Shown: positions 44,660 to 54,803, counted from the stretch's first letter. The stretch: DNA of 64,000 nt from Coxiellaceae bacterium (GCA_029212885.1 JARGPC010000006.1:62001-126000); one strand, 5' to 3'. The notes: generated by a model not told the origin, from the letters alone. Numbers and translations: made by a program.

Positions 44660-45262
44660 CTAACGTTTCGCGGAAATGCGTTTTTGCAAAATATGATAAA
44701 CACCCGGCAACACCGATAAAATAATAATCACGATAGTAATCGGTAAAATATATTTCTCAGCGTTGGGGATGCTTTGACCTAAGTAGTAGCCCGCATAGGT
44801 GACACCAGCACCCCATACCACCGCACCGATAATGTTATATATGGTGTATCGCATTAAGTTCATCTTACCCATGCCAGCAACAATCGGTACAAAGGTGCGA
44901 ATAATTGGCACCAACCGCGCCAAGATTAAAGCTTTGCCACCATGCTTTTGATAAAACGCATGCGCATCTTCAATATAACGCTTTTTAAAATACCAACGAT
45001 CTGGTCTTGTGACCAACCAACCACCAAGCTTTGCACCAAACCAATAACCCACCATATAACCAATAAATGCGGCCAGCATGACCGACAGCACCAGCCAATG
45101 GATATCAAAGTATTTTTGCGATGCCAGCAAGCCAGCAGCGAATAACAAACTATCACCTGGCAAGAAAAAACCTAAAAACAAGCCGGTTTCAGCAAAAATT
45201 ATAAAAATAACGCCAACAAAACCTATTGCCATCACGATTTCATTAATATTAATGCCAAACAT
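44660..45262 (-). CDS. DedA-family membrane protein
   Basis: 200 residues with the DedA/VTT fold: N-terminal ETGLFLGFFLPGDSLLFAAG (E and PGD motifs), GYWFGAKLG, and FxRxxPxxRTFxPxxAG as LARLVPIIRTFVPIVAG (about 114-130). Family members are undecaprenyl-phosphate or phosphatidylethanolamine flippases needed for envelope recycling and proton-motive force. The Shine-Dalgarno GGAG lies inside the end of uvrB, and the ATG is 1 nt after its stop, so the two are coupled. Second VTT-type protein in the window. Confidence 0.93.
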   Translation of the reverse strand: MFGININEIVMAIGFVGVIFIIFAETGLFLGFFLPGDSLLFAAGLLASQKYFDIHWLVLSVMLAAFIGYMVGYWFGAKLGGWLVTRPDRWYFKKRYIEDAHAFYQKHGGKALILARLVPIIRTFVPIVAGMGKMNLMRYTIYNIIGAVVWGAGVTYAGYYLGQSIPNAEKYILPITIVIIILSVLPGVYHILQKRISAKR

Positions 45263-45263
45263 G

Positions 45264-47285
45264 CTAAAGCTCTCCTTTGAATGATTCCCGCTTTAATAAC
45301 AACAACTGATCGCGTGCTTCAGCTGCCTTTTCAAATTCTAAATTCTCGGCGTGCTTTAACATCGCCTTTTCTAATTCCGCCATCTGCTTCGCTAAGGCTT
45401 TCGCCGTACGCGCCGGCACAATAGGCTCAACCTCATTCCCCCCCGCCACTTGCTTACGACGATCCAACTTACGTTTCGACGGCTGATACGAGGTTTCAAG
45501 AATATCACCAATTTTCTTCACAATACTCTTTGGTGTAATACCATGTTCTTTGTTATAAGCTTTTTGTATCTCACGCCGACGATCAGTTTCACTTATCGCC
45601 TTTTGCATTGCATCTGTTACGTTTGCCGCATACAGAATTGCCTTACCATGCAAGTGCCGCGCTGCCCGGCCAATAGTTTGAATTAAAGAACGCTCAGAAC
45701 GCAAAAAACCTTGCTTATCAGCATCAAAAATTGCGACCAATGACACCTCTGGCATATCTAAACCTTCACGCAATAAATTAATACCCACTAGAACATCAAA
45801 CACACCCTTACGTAAATCACGAATAATCTCCACGCGCTCTACCGTTTCAATATCCGAATGCAAATAACGCACTTTAACACCATGATCATGTAAGTATTCA
45901 GTGAGGTCTTCCGACATGCGCTTAGTTAACGTCGTAATCAGTACACGCTCATTACTAGCGACACGTTTACCAATTTCCGATAACGCATCTTCTACCTGCG
46001 TTTCAACCGGTCTTATTTCCACTTCAGGATCAATTAAGCCTGTAGGCCTCACCAATAATTCAACCACATCATTAGCGTGCTCTTTTTCATAATTGCCCGG
46101 TGTTGCCGACACAAATGCCGCTTGCGGCATCAAGTTTTCAAACTCATCAAAACGCAACGGGCGATTATCCAATGCCGAAGGTAAACGAAAACCATATTCA
46201 ACCAGGTTCTCTTTACGCGCACGATCACCTTTATACATCGCGCCAATTTGTGGCACCGTCACATGCGATTCATCAATAAACATTAACGCGTCTTTAGGTA
46301 AATATTCAATTAATGTAGGTGGCGCCTCACCTTGCTCTCTTCCCGACAAATAACGCGAATAATTTTCTACACCAGAGCAATAACCCAACTCAACCATCAT
46401 CTCAATGTCGTATTCAGTTCGTTGCTGCAAACGCTGCTTTTCAACATGCTTTTCCAGCTCTTCTAGCTGACGCAAACGGTCTTGCAACTCCGGCTTTATC
46501 ATTTCCACAGCTTCAAGTATTTTCTCACGTGGCGTAGCATAATGTGTTTTAGGAAAGACAGTTACACGTGGTATCTCATTCAAAACCTCATGCGTTAACG
46601 GATCAAACCAACTCAAACGCTCCACTTCGTCATCGAATAACTCCACCCGCAAAGCCTCTTTTTCAGATTCTGCCGGAAAAATATCAATCACATCACCCTG
46701 CACTCGATACGTACCACGCTGCAAAGCCATATCATTACGCGTATATTGCAATGCCGCTAAACGTTTCAAAATTGCACGCTGATCAATGCGTTCACCGCGC
46801 GTCAAATGCAGAATCATTCTCATATAAGACTGCGGATCACCCAAACCATAAATCGCCGATACCGTCGCCACCACAATCGTATCCGGCCGCTCCATAAGTG
46901 CTTTCGTAGCCGACAAACGCATCTGTTCAATTTGCTCATTAATCGAGGCATCTTTCTCAATATATAAATCACTGGAAGGAACATAAGCCTCAGGCTGATA
47001 ATAATCATAATAGGAAACAAAGTACTCAACCGCATTGTTTGGGAAGAATTCTTTAAACTCTGAATACAGTTGCGCTGCCAAGGTTTTATTCGGCGCCATA
47101 ATAATCGCCGGACGCTGTAAACGCTCGATTACGTTCGCGACTGTGTATGTTTTACCCGACCCCGTTACGCCCAACAGCGTCTGGTAAGCCAAGCCCGACT
47201 CAAAACCATCCACCAAAGCGTCTATCGCTTGGGGCTGGTCACCGGTAGGTTTGTAATCGGAAATCAATTCAAATGGGTGCTTCAT
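45264..47285 (-). CDS. uvrB: Excinuclease ABC subunit B
   Basis: Damage-verifying helicase-like subunit of nucleotide excision repair. 673 residues (E. coli 673). Walker [15 protein letters not shown] (about 39-52), beta-hairpin [12 protein letters not shown] that pries the strands apart, DESHVTVPQ Walker B, motif [11 protein letters not shown], and the C-terminal UVR domain ([20 protein letters not shown]) that contacts UvrC. Divergent from the aminotransferase gene with 50 nt between. Confidence 0.98.
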   Translation of the reverse strand: MKHPFELISDYKPTGDQPQAIDALVDGFESGLAYQTLLGVTGSGKTYTVANVIERLQRPAIIMAPNKTLAAQLYSEFKEFFPNNAVEYFVSYYDYYQPEAYVPSSDLYIEKDASINEQIEQMRLSATKALMERPDTIVVATVSAIYGLGDPQSYMRMILHLTRGERIDQRAILKRLAALQYTRNDMALQRGTYRVQGDVIDIFPAESEKEALRVELFDDEVERLSWFDPLTHEVLNEIPRVTVFPKTHYATPREKILEAVEMIKPELQDRLRQLEELEKHVEKQRLQQRTEYDIEMMVELGYCSGVENYSRYLSGREQGEAPPTLIEYLPKDALMFIDESHVTVPQIGAMYKGDRARKENLVEYGFRLPSALDNRPLRFDEFENLMPQAAFVSATPGNYEKEHANDVVELLVRPTGLIDPEVEIRPVETQVEDALSEIGKRVASNERVLITTLTKRMSEDLTEYLHDHGVKVRYLHSDIETVERVEIIRDLRKGVFDVLVGINLLREGLDMPEVSLVAIFDADKQGFLRSERSLIQTIGRAARHLHGKAILYAANVTDAMQKAISETDRRREIQKAYNKEHGITPKSIVKKIGDILETSYQPSKRKLDRRKQVAGGNEVEPIVPARTAKALAKQMAELEKAMLKHAENLEFEKAAEARDQLLLLKRESFKGEL

Positions 47286-47335
47286 GGCGGCTATTATGGC
47301 ATACTTGCGACGTAATCTAAACGCTAGGAACCCAC

Positions 47336-48520
47336 ATGGACATCAAACTTACCGACCGAGTCAATCAAATTCAACCCTCCGCCACATTAGCCATAAGTGC
47401 ACGTGCCGGCGAATTGCGCGCTGAAGGCGTCGATGTTATCAACATGAGTGTCGGTGAACCGGATTTCACCACCCCGCAACATATTTGCGATGCGGCTATT
47501 GATGCAATCCATGCAGGTCATACCCACTACCTACCCGTTGATGGCCTACCTGAACTCAAACAAGCGGTAATCGCTAAGTTTAAAAATGAAAACCAATTAG
47601 ATTATGAAAAGAACCAAATACTGGTATCTACCGGTGCTAAACAAAGCTTATTTAACCTAGCCCAATCACTAATTCAAGCCGGCGATGAAGTACTTATTCC
47701 CCGCCCCTATTGGGTATCCTATCCAGCTATGGTTATCTTGGCCGGTGGCACGCCTGTGTTTATAGATACAAAACAAGCTAACCTGCACAAATTAACCGCT
47801 GAAGAATTAGATGCCGCCATTACCGACAAAACCAAATTATTGATTTTGAATAGCCCCAGCAACCCCAGCGGCATGTGTTACAGCAAAGACGAACTCAAAG
47901 CCCTCGGCGATGTGCTACTAAAATACCCAAATGTTATTATCGCAAGCGATGATATGTACGAACACTTGCTATGGGGAGGTGATGGCTTTCATAATATCGT
48001 CAACGCTTGCCCTGAATTATACGATCGTACGGTTGTTGTTAATGGTGTCTCCAAAGCCTATGCCATGACCGGCTGGCGCATTGGCTATGCTGGGGGCCCG
48101 GCTGCATTAATTGGCGCCATGAAAAAAGTGCAATCGCACGCCACCGCTAACGCTTGCTCAATTTCGCAATACGCCGCACTTGCCGCCCTATCCAGCAGCC
48201 AAAACTGCGTGACCGAAATGCGCGAAACGTTTAAGCAGCGCCATGATATGGTTTATAAAGCATTATCTACTATGCCTGGATTCACTACTCATGCTTCTGA
48301 TGGCACCTTCTATCAGTTCCCTAATGTCGAAGGCGCTTACGCCACTGTGGGTGTTAATGATGACGTCGCTTTTTGCGAAAAGTTACTAAACGACGCCTCA
48401 ATAGCCGCCGTACCCGGCACTGCCTTTGGTTCGCCCGGCCATATTCGCTTATCTTTCGCAACTGATGAAGCCACACTGGCCGATGCAATGAGTCGCATGG
48501 CTAAGCTGCTCAATCCATAG
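47336..48520 (+). CDS. Aspartate aminotransferase, class I (aspartate/prephenate type)
   Basis: 394 residues, PLP-dependent, aspartate + 2-oxoglutarate to oxaloacetate + glutamate. [13 protein letters not shown] near the N-terminus, NSPSNPSG, the PLP lysine in [16 protein letters not shown], and C-terminal [12 protein letters not shown]. The I-gamma-like subgroup to which this belongs is widespread in alphaproteobacteria and Legionellales, and some members also transaminate prephenate. AGGA lies 6 nt before the ATG. It is followed by the tRNA-Asn. Confidence 0.92.
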   Translation: MDIKLTDRVNQIQPSATLAISARAGELRAEGVDVINMSVGEPDFTTPQHICDAAIDAIHAGHTHYLPVDGLPELKQAVIAKFKNENQLDYEKNQILVSTGAKQSLFNLAQSLIQAGDEVLIPRPYWVSYPAMVILAGGTPVFIDTKQANLHKLTAEELDAAITDKTKLLILNSPSNPSGMCYSKDELKALGDVLLKYPNVIIASDDMYEHLLWGGDGFHNIVNACPELYDRTVVVNGVSKAYAMTGWRIGYAGGPAALIGAMKKVQSHATANACSISQYAALAALSSSQNCVTEMRETFKQRHDMVYKALSTMPGFTTHASDGTFYQFPNVEGAYATVGVNDDVAFCEKLLNDASIAAVPGTAFGSPGHIRLSFATDEATLADAMSRMAKLLNP

Positions 48521-48542
48521 TAAAAAAAATACGATTCGGCTC

Positions 48543-48571
48543 TTGACCAAGCTTCACCAGATCAGTATAGT
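48543..48571 (+). promoter_or_regulatory. Sigma-70 promoter of tRNA-Asn
   Basis: TTGACC, 17-bp spacer, TATAGT. It would start transcription at about 48578, 9 nt before the mature tRNA. Confidence 0.75.
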
Positions 48572-48586
48572 ATCGCTCTACATTGA

Positions 48587-48661
<75 letters not shown>

Positions 48662-48663
48662 CT

Positions 48664-48745
48664 ACATTCGCTTCGCTCTTTCCGTTCCCTTATATGATCG
48701 CTAGACATTCGCTTCGCTCTTTCCGCTCCCTTATATGATCGCTAG
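48664..48745 (+). repeat. Tandem 41-bp repeat immediately 3' of tRNA-Asn
   Basis: Two copies (48664-48704, 48705-48745) of ACATTCGCTTCGCTCTTTCC-GYTCCCTTATATGATCGCTAG, differing at one base. ATGATCGCTAGTCGAAACAA recurs at 48823-48842. Not a CRISPR: there are only two adjacent units and no spacers. Confidence 0.85.
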
Positions 48746-48849
48746 TCGAAACAAGTTCGACTGATATTTCACGCCCTTTAGCTCATAAGCCCTATAGAAA
48801 ATTATCTCAAGAATCGAACAACATGATCGCTAGTCGAAACAACGACCGC

Positions 48850-48892
48850 TGTCATCCCGGAAAACGACAAAGTCGTTTATCCGGGATCCAGA
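48850..48892. repeat. CCCGGAT palindromic repeat, copy R5
   Basis: TGTCATCCCGGAAAACGACA then AAGTCGTTTATCCGGGATCC: ATCCCGGA...TCCGGGAT arms, with an inner ACGACAAAGTCGT stem. It lies in the gene-free stretch between tRNA-Asn and the adenosyltransferase remnant. Confidence 0.85.
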
Positions 48893-48900
48893 AATAAATA

Positions 48901-49056
48901 TTACTGCCTCCATAATCTTTGAGAATTATTACAGACCAACAAACAGTAGCGTACCGCAACAAATAACCAATCGCTCAGCCGATTGATATAGCAAAAAATA
49001 ACATCGTCAATAACCTCTGTAGTCGCAGCAGTTATAATGCATCGCATCGTACACAT
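48901..49056 (-). pseudogene. C-terminal remnant of a second corrinoid adenosyltransferase
   Basis: The minus strand reads, in one open frame, MCTMRCIITAATTEVIDDVI then FCYINRLSDWLFVAVRYCLL and a short tail ending in TAA at 48901. It aligns with the C-terminus of the intact enzyme at 50268-50840 (RCILTAAESEDVDDIILCYM, NRLSDWLFVAARYCLSL). A stop codon precedes it, and the N-terminal two thirds are missing. The nucleotide similarity is clear but diverged, so the fragment is old. It stands in the same orientation as the intact gene, with the OYE flavoenzyme gene between them. Confidence 0.8.
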
Positions 49057-49109
49057 CGAAATGGTGTGTTAATATTACATTTTGATTAAAACAGTTACTG
49101 GAGTGGTTG

Positions 49110-50267
49110 ATGTTAAAAGAGTCTTTATTGAAACCGTTTAACTTAGGATCATTGCAACTTAAAAACCGTATAGTGATGGCACCAATGACACGAAGTATGT
49201 CAAAGGGTCATATCCCCAGCCAAGCCAGCGCAGACTATTACGCTCGACGTGCCGCCGGTGGCGTCGGGTTAATCATTACTGAAGGCACCGCGATCGATCA
49301 CCCGGGTAGCCATGGTTACCCGAATGTACCTAACTTTTTTGGTGAAGCAGCGTTAGCAGGCTGGGAAAATGTGGTGAAGCAAGTGCATGCCGCCGGCGGA
49401 ATAATTGCACCGCAGCTATGGCACGTGGGCAGTGTTAGACAGGCAAAAAAGATCGATGACGCTAATCCAGAGAATTACACCTATTGCTGCGCTTGTGATC
49501 ATAAGGATGTGCCGGGAGTTGGACCATCTGAAGTATTACATCCGAATTATAAAGAAGGTGAAGCACCTTGCGCTTTATCACAAGAAGAAATCAATAAAAT
49601 CATCCAAGCCTACGCACAAGGTGCAGCGGATGCTAAGCGTATTGGGTTTGATGCAATAGAGCTACATGGCGCACACGGTTATTTGATTGATCAATTTTTT
49701 TGGCAAAAAACCAATCATCGCGATGATAAATACGGCGGCGATTCTTTAGCAAAACGCGCACAGTTTGCGGTTGAAATCGTTGAGGCTGTACGCAAATCTG
49801 TCGGCCCAAACTTCCCAATCATTTTTCGTTTTTCGCAATGGAAAATGGGGGCTTATGATGAAAAAATGGCTCAGACACCTGAGGAGCTATCAGCATTTAT
49901 TCATCGCTTAGTATCAGCTGGGGTTGATATATTTCACTGCAGTACGCGTCGTTTTTATGAGCCAGAATTCGATGGCTCATCATTAAATCTTGCTGGTTGG
50001 GTAAAAAAAATATCAGGCAAGCCAACCATTACCGTCGGCAGTGTTGGCCTCGATATCGACTTTATCAGTTCATTTAAGGGACTAGAGTCAAAAAAGCAAG
50101 ACAATACTTTGGATAACTTACATCAACGGCTGAGCAATGAAGAGTTTGACATGGTCGCCGTTGGTCGTATGCTATTAAGTAACCCCAACTGGCCTGAACT
50201 AGTACAACAAGATCAGCTAGAGCGTGCTGTTCCATTTGATAAAGCGGCACTTAAAACATTGGAGTGA
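49110..50267 (+). CDS. Old-yellow-enzyme family NADH:flavin oxidoreductase
   Basis: 385 residues. FMN-dependent TIM barrel: LKNRIVMAPMTR near the start, GLIITEGTAID, PQLWHVG, the substrate-binding HGAHGYLIDQFF, and a C-terminal AVGRMLLSNPNW. The closest group is 12-oxophytodienoate-reductase / N-ethylmaleimide-reductase-like ene-reductases that reduce activated C=C bonds with NAD(P)H; the natural substrate is unknown. ATG at 49110 with GGAG 6 nt upstream; an in-frame TTG precedes it directly. It is flanked on both sides by adenosyltransferase 3' ends and its stop abuts that of the intact one. Confidence 0.9.
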   Translation: MLKESLLKPFNLGSLQLKNRIVMAPMTRSMSKGHIPSQASADYYARRAAGGVGLIITEGTAIDHPGSHGYPNVPNFFGEAALAGWENVVKQVHAAGGIIAPQLWHVGSVRQAKKIDDANPENYTYCCACDHKDVPGVGPSEVLHPNYKEGEAPCALSQEEINKIIQAYAQGAADAKRIGFDAIELHGAHGYLIDQFFWQKTNHRDDKYGGDSLAKRAQFAVEIVEAVRKSVGPNFPIIFRFSQWKMGAYDEKMAQTPEELSAFIHRLVSAGVDIFHCSTRRFYEPEFDGSSLNLAGWVKKISGKPTITVGSVGLDIDFISSFKGLESKKQDNTLDNLHQRLSNEEFDMVAVGRMLLSNPNWPELVQQDQLERAVPFDKAALKTLE

Positions 50268-50840
50268 TCATGGCTCATAGCACCACAGCTGTTCATCTTT
50301 GTGCTCAAGCGACAAACAATAGCGTGCAGCGACAAACAACCAATCGCTTAGGCGGTTCATGTAACACAGAATAATGTCATCAACATCTTCGCTTTCTGCC
50401 GCCGTTAAAATGCAACGTTCAGCTCGTCGGCACACAGTCCGAGCAACATGCAACCTAGCACTTACCTCACTACCGCCTGGCAGTACAAAAGATTGTAATG
50501 TAGGAAGCTGATCATTCATCGCATCGATTTCATTCTCTAAGCGCAAGACATCTTGCACTGTTACTCTTGGTGTGTCATCACGCCTATCGGCTTTCAGAAC
50601 AGCCAATAACGTACCAGTATTAAATAATTCATTTTGTATCCGAATGCATTGTGCTTTTAAGTCAGCGAGCCTTGCATTGCCCTCCAACCCAGAGACCACC
50701 ATTCCAACACAAGCATTTAATTCATCAATTGTGCCATATGACTCAACCCGGCAATTGGTTTTGGTTACCCGATGCTTGCCAGCAAGGTGTGTCATCCCTT
50801 TATCACCCGTTCTGGTGTAGATCTTAGTTAGCTTTACCAC
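50268..50840 (-). CDS. Cob(I)alamin adenosyltransferase, PduO type
   Basis: 190 residues. Transfers adenosyl from ATP to cob(I)alamin to make adenosylcobalamin. Family motifs: KIYTRTGDKGMTHL at the N-terminus (ATP loop), RVESYGTIDELNACVG, RTVCRRAER and NRLSDWLFVAARY at the C-terminus. No cobalamin-synthesis or adenosylcobalamin-dependent enzyme is encoded in the window, so it probably serves salvage of imported corrinoid. Convergent with the OYE gene, stops adjacent. A diverged C-terminal copy stands at 48901-49056. Confidence 0.94.
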   Translation of the reverse strand: MVKLTKIYTRTGDKGMTHLAGKHRVTKTNCRVESYGTIDELNACVGMVVSGLEGNARLADLKAQCIRIQNELFNTGTLLAVLKADRRDDTPRVTVQDVLRLENEIDAMNDQLPTLQSFVLPGGSEVSARLHVARTVCRRAERCILTAAESEDVDDIILCYMNRLSDWLFVAARYCLSLEHKDEQLWCYEP

Positions 50841-50913
50841 AGGGGTTTCCTCACTAAAGATTATTACATATGTAATTGAATAATATCATAGTTCTGTTAA
50901 CAAACTAAGGCGT

Positions 50914-50942
50914 TTGACGCGTATATTCTGCATGCGTAGACT
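50914..50942 (+). promoter_or_regulatory. Sigma-70 promoter of the ankyrin gene
   Basis: TTGACG, 17-bp spacer, TAGACT. It would start transcription about 23 nt before the ATG at 50972. Confidence 0.6.
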
Positions 50943-50971
50943 GGCTAGCTTTATATGTGGGATAAAAATAT

Positions 50972-52276
50972 ATGAGAACACCATGGCAAACAGCGATAGC
51001 CACGCATGACGTTAGAACAATCAAACTAGCACTTAAATCGGGACAAAGACCCGATTCACTGGATAGCACATTTATTGTAAACGATGGCTGGCGAAGCAAA
51101 AGTGTTTCAATTGTTGAAGTAACACTAATGGGTAACTCTGGCCCGGACGATATTGAGTATTTTGATTTAGCTCAACAACTATTAGATGCAGGTGCGCCAC
51201 TACCCGAGCTCGACACCAATGAAGGCGGCGGTCCTCTGAGCCTAAAACAACTAGCAGGCAGTCCAAAAGATTTATTTATCGCCCAGCATCGCAACCCCGC
51301 CATTGTTACACAACAATGTGATTTCGGAAAAACTATCGCGCATTATATAGCATGTCAGGGTCAAAGTAATTATCGTCCAGATATAGCAAGACTATTACAA
51401 TCCCTCCTGTTTACATTACCCGGGCTGAATTTAAATATTAAAGACAAAGAAGGTAATACAGCACTGCACAGTGCAGCCATGTATAGCCATTACTCATTTA
51501 CACTGCCACAGTTTGCTGAAGCCGCAGTAAAAAATGGCTATGACTTCGAGGGGCTCAATGATCGCGGCCTAACCGTTTTACATACTACGGCAAGAGCAGA
51601 TTGTAAGCATGAAGTGATGCATCACTTGCTTGACGACTATGATGATGACGATAACACTCAGTTAACTACAATGCTACTCAGCAAAATACAACCATTCCTT
51701 TATGAGGAAAGCACACACCCAACCGAAGCACTATTAAAAGCAATGGGCGGTCATGCAAATGTAGAAACATTATCCCGCACTGGATCGACCGCGCTGTATT
51801 ATGCCGTAAGGCAACAAAATTTTAGCGCCGCAAGCGCACTGCTTGGCGCGGGTGCTAACCCACTGGCTGGCAGAGAAAATAAAAAAGCTTATCATGAACT
51901 GCAACAGCAAATGAAAGTGATTGAAAGTTACATCAGCCTAATGCAAACAAGCGGCACAGACGGCGTTAAAACATGGCTAACGACTGATGGCGGCAAAGCT
52001 TTCGTACAGCAACAATTGGGCATTGATACACTCGTTGCTGAGAGTACACTTACCTCTACACTACAAGCCCTAAAAACCACCTGTAAAAGTCATAATCTTA
52101 CAGAAAGGCGGTTCAAAGATACTTTCGACATCATGCAACTTTTATTAACAAATATGAAGTTTTTTATAAAAAGAGCCCAAACGGTTAATGAACATACACT
52201 CTGGGAATCTAAACCAACTGATGAAGCCCCTGATGATGCGGTCTCTTTACATCTTAGTAGGCCATTAGGTACTTAA
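50972..52276 (+). CDS. Ankyrin-repeat protein, candidate effector
   Basis: 434 residues. Ankyrin-like repeats are visible at about 8-30 (TAIATHDVRTIKLALKSGQ), 66-80 (FDLAQQLLDAGAPLPELD), 160-190 (INIKDKEGNTALHSAAM-like), 195-215 (GLNDRGLTVLHTTARAD) and 265-300 (SRTGSTALYYAVRQQNFSAA, ALLGAGANPLAG). A Asp-rich stretch DDYDDDDNTQ separates two of them. The C-terminal third is helical and unassigned. No signal peptide. Ankyrin proteins of this kind in Legionellales are often translocated into host cells; there is no direct evidence here. Confidence 0.85.
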   Translation: MRTPWQTAIATHDVRTIKLALKSGQRPDSLDSTFIVNDGWRSKSVSIVEVTLMGNSGPDDIEYFDLAQQLLDAGAPLPELDTNEGGGPLSLKQLAGSPKDLFIAQHRNPAIVTQQCDFGKTIAHYIACQGQSNYRPDIARLLQSLLFTLPGLNLNIKDKEGNTALHSAAMYSHYSFTLPQFAEAAVKNGYDFEGLNDRGLTVLHTTARADCKHEVMHHLLDDYDDDDNTQLTTMLLSKIQPFLYEESTHPTEALLKAMGGHANVETLSRTGSTALYYAVRQQNFSAASALLGAGANPLAGRENKKAYHELQQQMKVIESYISLMQTSGTDGVKTWLTTDGGKAFVQQQLGIDTLVAESTLTSTLQALKTTCKSHNLTERRFKDTFDIMQLLLTNMKFFIKRAQTVNEHTLWESKPTDEAPDDAVSLHLSRPLGT

Positions 52277-52285
52277 AGTATGTAA

Positions 52286-52849
52286 TTAGCCTAGATGTGC
52301 AGACTCAATAATTGTATATTGCGCACCTTCCGACGAAAGAGCACTTCTGTATAATGCCACTTCGTCCAAAGTAACCTGATCGAGCTTAACATCTTGTTGC
52401 GGCAGATCCGCTTTACCACGCCCTTTTGGTCGCCATAAAGTAATATGCGGAAAATAAGGCCGCTCCTCAACAGCAAAGCCTAAGTCATGCAATTTAGAAC
52501 ACACACCGAATTGTAACTTCAAGATACTCTCTGTTGGCTCCAAAGCCAAAACCCAAGCCTTTGAATGATGCATTGGCAAACCCACCATCGACTGCGGTAT
52601 AACCTCACACCGATCACAACCCTTGATAACTTGCTTTATTGCCGGCCACGCCGCATCTAATTTAACCTTGTCTGTTTGCGCACCAAAAAAATGCAATGTC
52701 ACATGCCAATTACTGCGTGGCGATAAGCGCAACTCCACATCACCTGGCAACGCAATTGTAGGCAACAGCTTTTCTATCGCATCAGCTAATAATCCTGTAA
52801 CGGGTAAACCAACAAAGGCGCGCAACACTTCCGATGAACTATCTGTCAT
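52286..52849 (-). CDS. thpR: RNA 2',3'-cyclic phosphodiesterase (LigT/ThpR)
   Basis: 187 residues of the 2H phosphoesterase fold with both HxTx motifs: HVTLHFFG (about 49-56) and HITLWRPKG (about 136-144), and the family start RAFVGLPV. Hydrolyses 2',3'-cyclic phosphates at RNA ends. The ATG overlaps the stop of the upstream acidic-protein gene (ATGA), so the two are coupled. Confidence 0.93.
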   Translation of the reverse strand: MTDSSSEVLRAFVGLPVTGLLADAIEKLLPTIALPGDVELRLSPRSNWHVTLHFFGAQTDKVKLDAAWPAIKQVIKGCDRCEVIPQSMVGLPMHHSKAWVLALEPTESILKLQFGVCSKLHDLGFAVEERPYFPHITLWRPKGRGKADLPQQDVKLDQVTLDEVALYRSALSSEGAQYTIIESAHLG

Positions 52850-53256
52850 TTACTTTTCTTAGCTTTTGGGGCTTTCTTTTGAGACTTTTGCTCCACTTCC
52901 TCTTCACCCTCTTCCTCATCACCCTCTTCCTCATCACCCTCTTCTTCACTCTCACCTTCAGCAAACTCTTCTAATTCATGCGCCGCTTCTTCAACCGCAT
53001 CACGCTCAGCCTTCAACTCCTCAAACAACAAATTGAATAGTTTATTGATTTCAACCATGCGCCGGCTTTGTTCTTCATTAGCCTCATTTAACTCCTGCAT
53101 TAATAAGCTGAGTTCAGCTAATTGATGACCTACCTTATCACCCTCCTCCGGATCTGGCGTTGCACCACCGGGAGAGATTAGCGATTTAACGTTATTCACT
53201 AAACCACCGATATTTAATTTTTTACTTATGTCTGAAAAATCAGGCTTATCTGCCAT
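52846..53256 (-). CDS. Acidic coiled-coil protein of unknown function
   Basis: 136 residues. A coiled coil (about 45-95: HQLAELSLLMQELNEANEEQ, VEINKLFNLLFEELKAERDA) is followed by an acidic tail of GDEEE repeats (about 103-118) and a Lys-rich end (KKAPKAKKSK). The acidic tail is encoded by a 15-bp tandem repeat (52907-52945, CCTCTTCCTCATCAC on the plus strand), so its length may vary between strains. There is no signal peptide. Coupled to thpR by ATGA. No family is recognised. Confidence 0.75.
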   Translation of the reverse strand: MADKPDFSDISKKLNIGGLVNNVKSLISPGGATPDPEEGDKVGHQLAELSLLMQELNEANEEQSRRMVEINKLFNLLFEELKAERDAVEEAAHELEEFAEGESEEEGDEEEGDEEEGEEEVEQKSQKKAPKAKKSK

Positions 53257-53294
53257 TACATATCCCCTATTGATTCAGGGAAATTATAACACCT

Positions 53295-54803
53295 TTAATA
53301 ATATATCTGATCTGTAGTGGTAGCTATTTTTTCACCAGGAACTTTTCTGGTTAACGCCTTGAATATTGGAATAATAAATAACAAAGCGATTGCCGACGCC
53401 ACCAAAATCAAAGCGCTGTAGAGGAAATCGTGGCTATAGATTAACGAAGCCTGCTTCACCGCCTCAATATCTACCACATGAAATGTGACGCGCCCAAGCT
53501 TAGACACAATACCCGTCAAATAACCCGACACCGAATAACCCAACATCCAAATACCAACAAGAATAGCGTCGTGCCCTTTTGGCGACAGCCGAGTAACCAA
53601 CGATAGACCGATTGGCATAATCAGTAACTCAGCAATTGGAAACAACAAATAACCTAACACAACAAACAGTGGCGTTACTCGACCTTGCTCGCTAGCTAAA
53701 TGCCCAGCAGCAACAAACACCATAAATCCAGCCGCCAGGATCACCATCGCTAATGTGAACTTAATAACCTCCGAAGGCTCCCGATTTATTTTTGCTAACC
53801 GAGTCCATAAAATAGCAAGCAATGGCCCGGTCAAAATCATAAAAATAGGATCAAGCGTATAAAAAACAGATGGCGGTATTTGGTAACCAAAAACCGTTCG
53901 ATCAATAATTCGCTCGATAAATAAGTTTAACGTTGTTCCCCCTTGGCCGAGCAAGGCGAAAAATATAACCACAAACACCATCATCATCACAATAGCTACC
54001 AACCTCTTCCTCACGGCAGCATCATGCCTAATACCAATAGTAAGCAACACTGCAAAGGCAATAACACCCGCACACACCAACAAATAGCCATCTAATGTAT
54101 ACATTAAAACCAAATATACTAACGGAATCATCACCACAATAGATGCATAAATCAATATTGTTGAAATGAGCCCCCTGCGATAGTGGTGCTCTTTATTTGT
54201 CTCTATATCAATCAAATGCTTTTGGCCACGTACAAAAATATAAATACCTGAAATCATTCCCAAGGTACTTAAAATAAAAGCATAGTTATAACCAAATTGC
54301 TGACCAACAATACCACAGGCCAAAGGCGCCAACAGCGCACCAATATTTTTACCTATGTAATACAGCGTAAAACCCGCATCACGCCCACGTCGATCCTCTT
54401 TATAGAGCTGGCCAACTAGCGGCACAATGCTTGGCAAAAAGAAACCACTGCCCACAGCTACTACCGATAAACCTAAATACACAAACTGATTATATGGGAA
54501 TATTAGTAAAGCGTTACCAACAGCCATTAAGCTGGCACCCAAAATAATTGAATGCTTTAAACCCAATAATCTATCTGAAAGATAACCACCAATAATCGGC
54601 ATCACATACAGCAACGCAATAAAACCACTGTAGATTGCAAACGACTTATCGTCGCTGAATTTAAAGGTATGCGTGAGATACAGAACCAACAGAGCCGTAA
54701 TACCAAAACGACCAAACAGTTCCCACATTTCTGTGTAGAACAACACATATAGGCCGGGGGGATTGGATCTGATTTTGGTTTTTATTGATTCAATTAAACT
54801 CAC
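53295..54803 (-). CDS. POT-family proton-dependent peptide transporter
   Basis: 502 residues from the GTG at 54803, with AGG 7 nt upstream. The frame is open to 54947, but that extension would only translate repeat R6. Starts VSLIESIKTKIRSNPPGLYV, then the POT motif FYTEMWELFGRFGI (E-x-x-E-x-F form of ExxERFxYYG), GGYLSDRLLGLKHSI, and DAGFTLYYIGKNIGALLAPL (FYxxINxG-like motif). About 12-14 membrane helices. Imports di-/tripeptides with protons; amino-acid supply from peptides fits a host-associated life. Follows trpR on the same strand. Confidence 0.9.
   Translation of the reverse strand: MSLIESIKTKIRSNPPGLYVLFYTEMWELFGRFGITALLVLYLTHTFKFSDDKSFAIYSGFIALLYVMPIIGGYLSDRLLGLKHSIILGASLMAVGNALLIFPYNQFVYLGLSVVAVGSGFFLPSIVPLVGQLYKEDRRGRDAGFTLYYIGKNIGALLAPLACGIVGQQFGYNYAFILSTLGMISGIYIFVRGQKHLIDIETNKEHHYRRGLISTILIYASIVVMIPLVYLVLMYTLDGYLLVCAGVIAFAVLLTIGIRHDAAVRKRLVAIVMMMVFVVIFFALLGQGGTTLNLFIERIIDRTVFGYQIPPSVFYTLDPIFMILTGPLLAILWTRLAKINREPSEVIKFTLAMVILAAGFMVFVAAGHLASEQGRVTPLFVVLGYLLFPIAELLIMPIGLSLVTRLSPKGHDAILVGIWMLGYSVSGYLTGIVSKLGRVTFHVVDIEAVKQASLIYSHDFLYSALILVASAIALLFIIPIFKALTRKVPGEKIATTTDQIYY

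Noticed and set aside
44926-45284. Small open frames overlapping the DedA gene
   Set aside because: DedA motifs and coupling to uvrB identify the real frame.
48664-48745. Possible CRISPR array beside tRNA-Asn
   Set aside because: Two directly adjacent 41-bp units without spacers and no cas genes.
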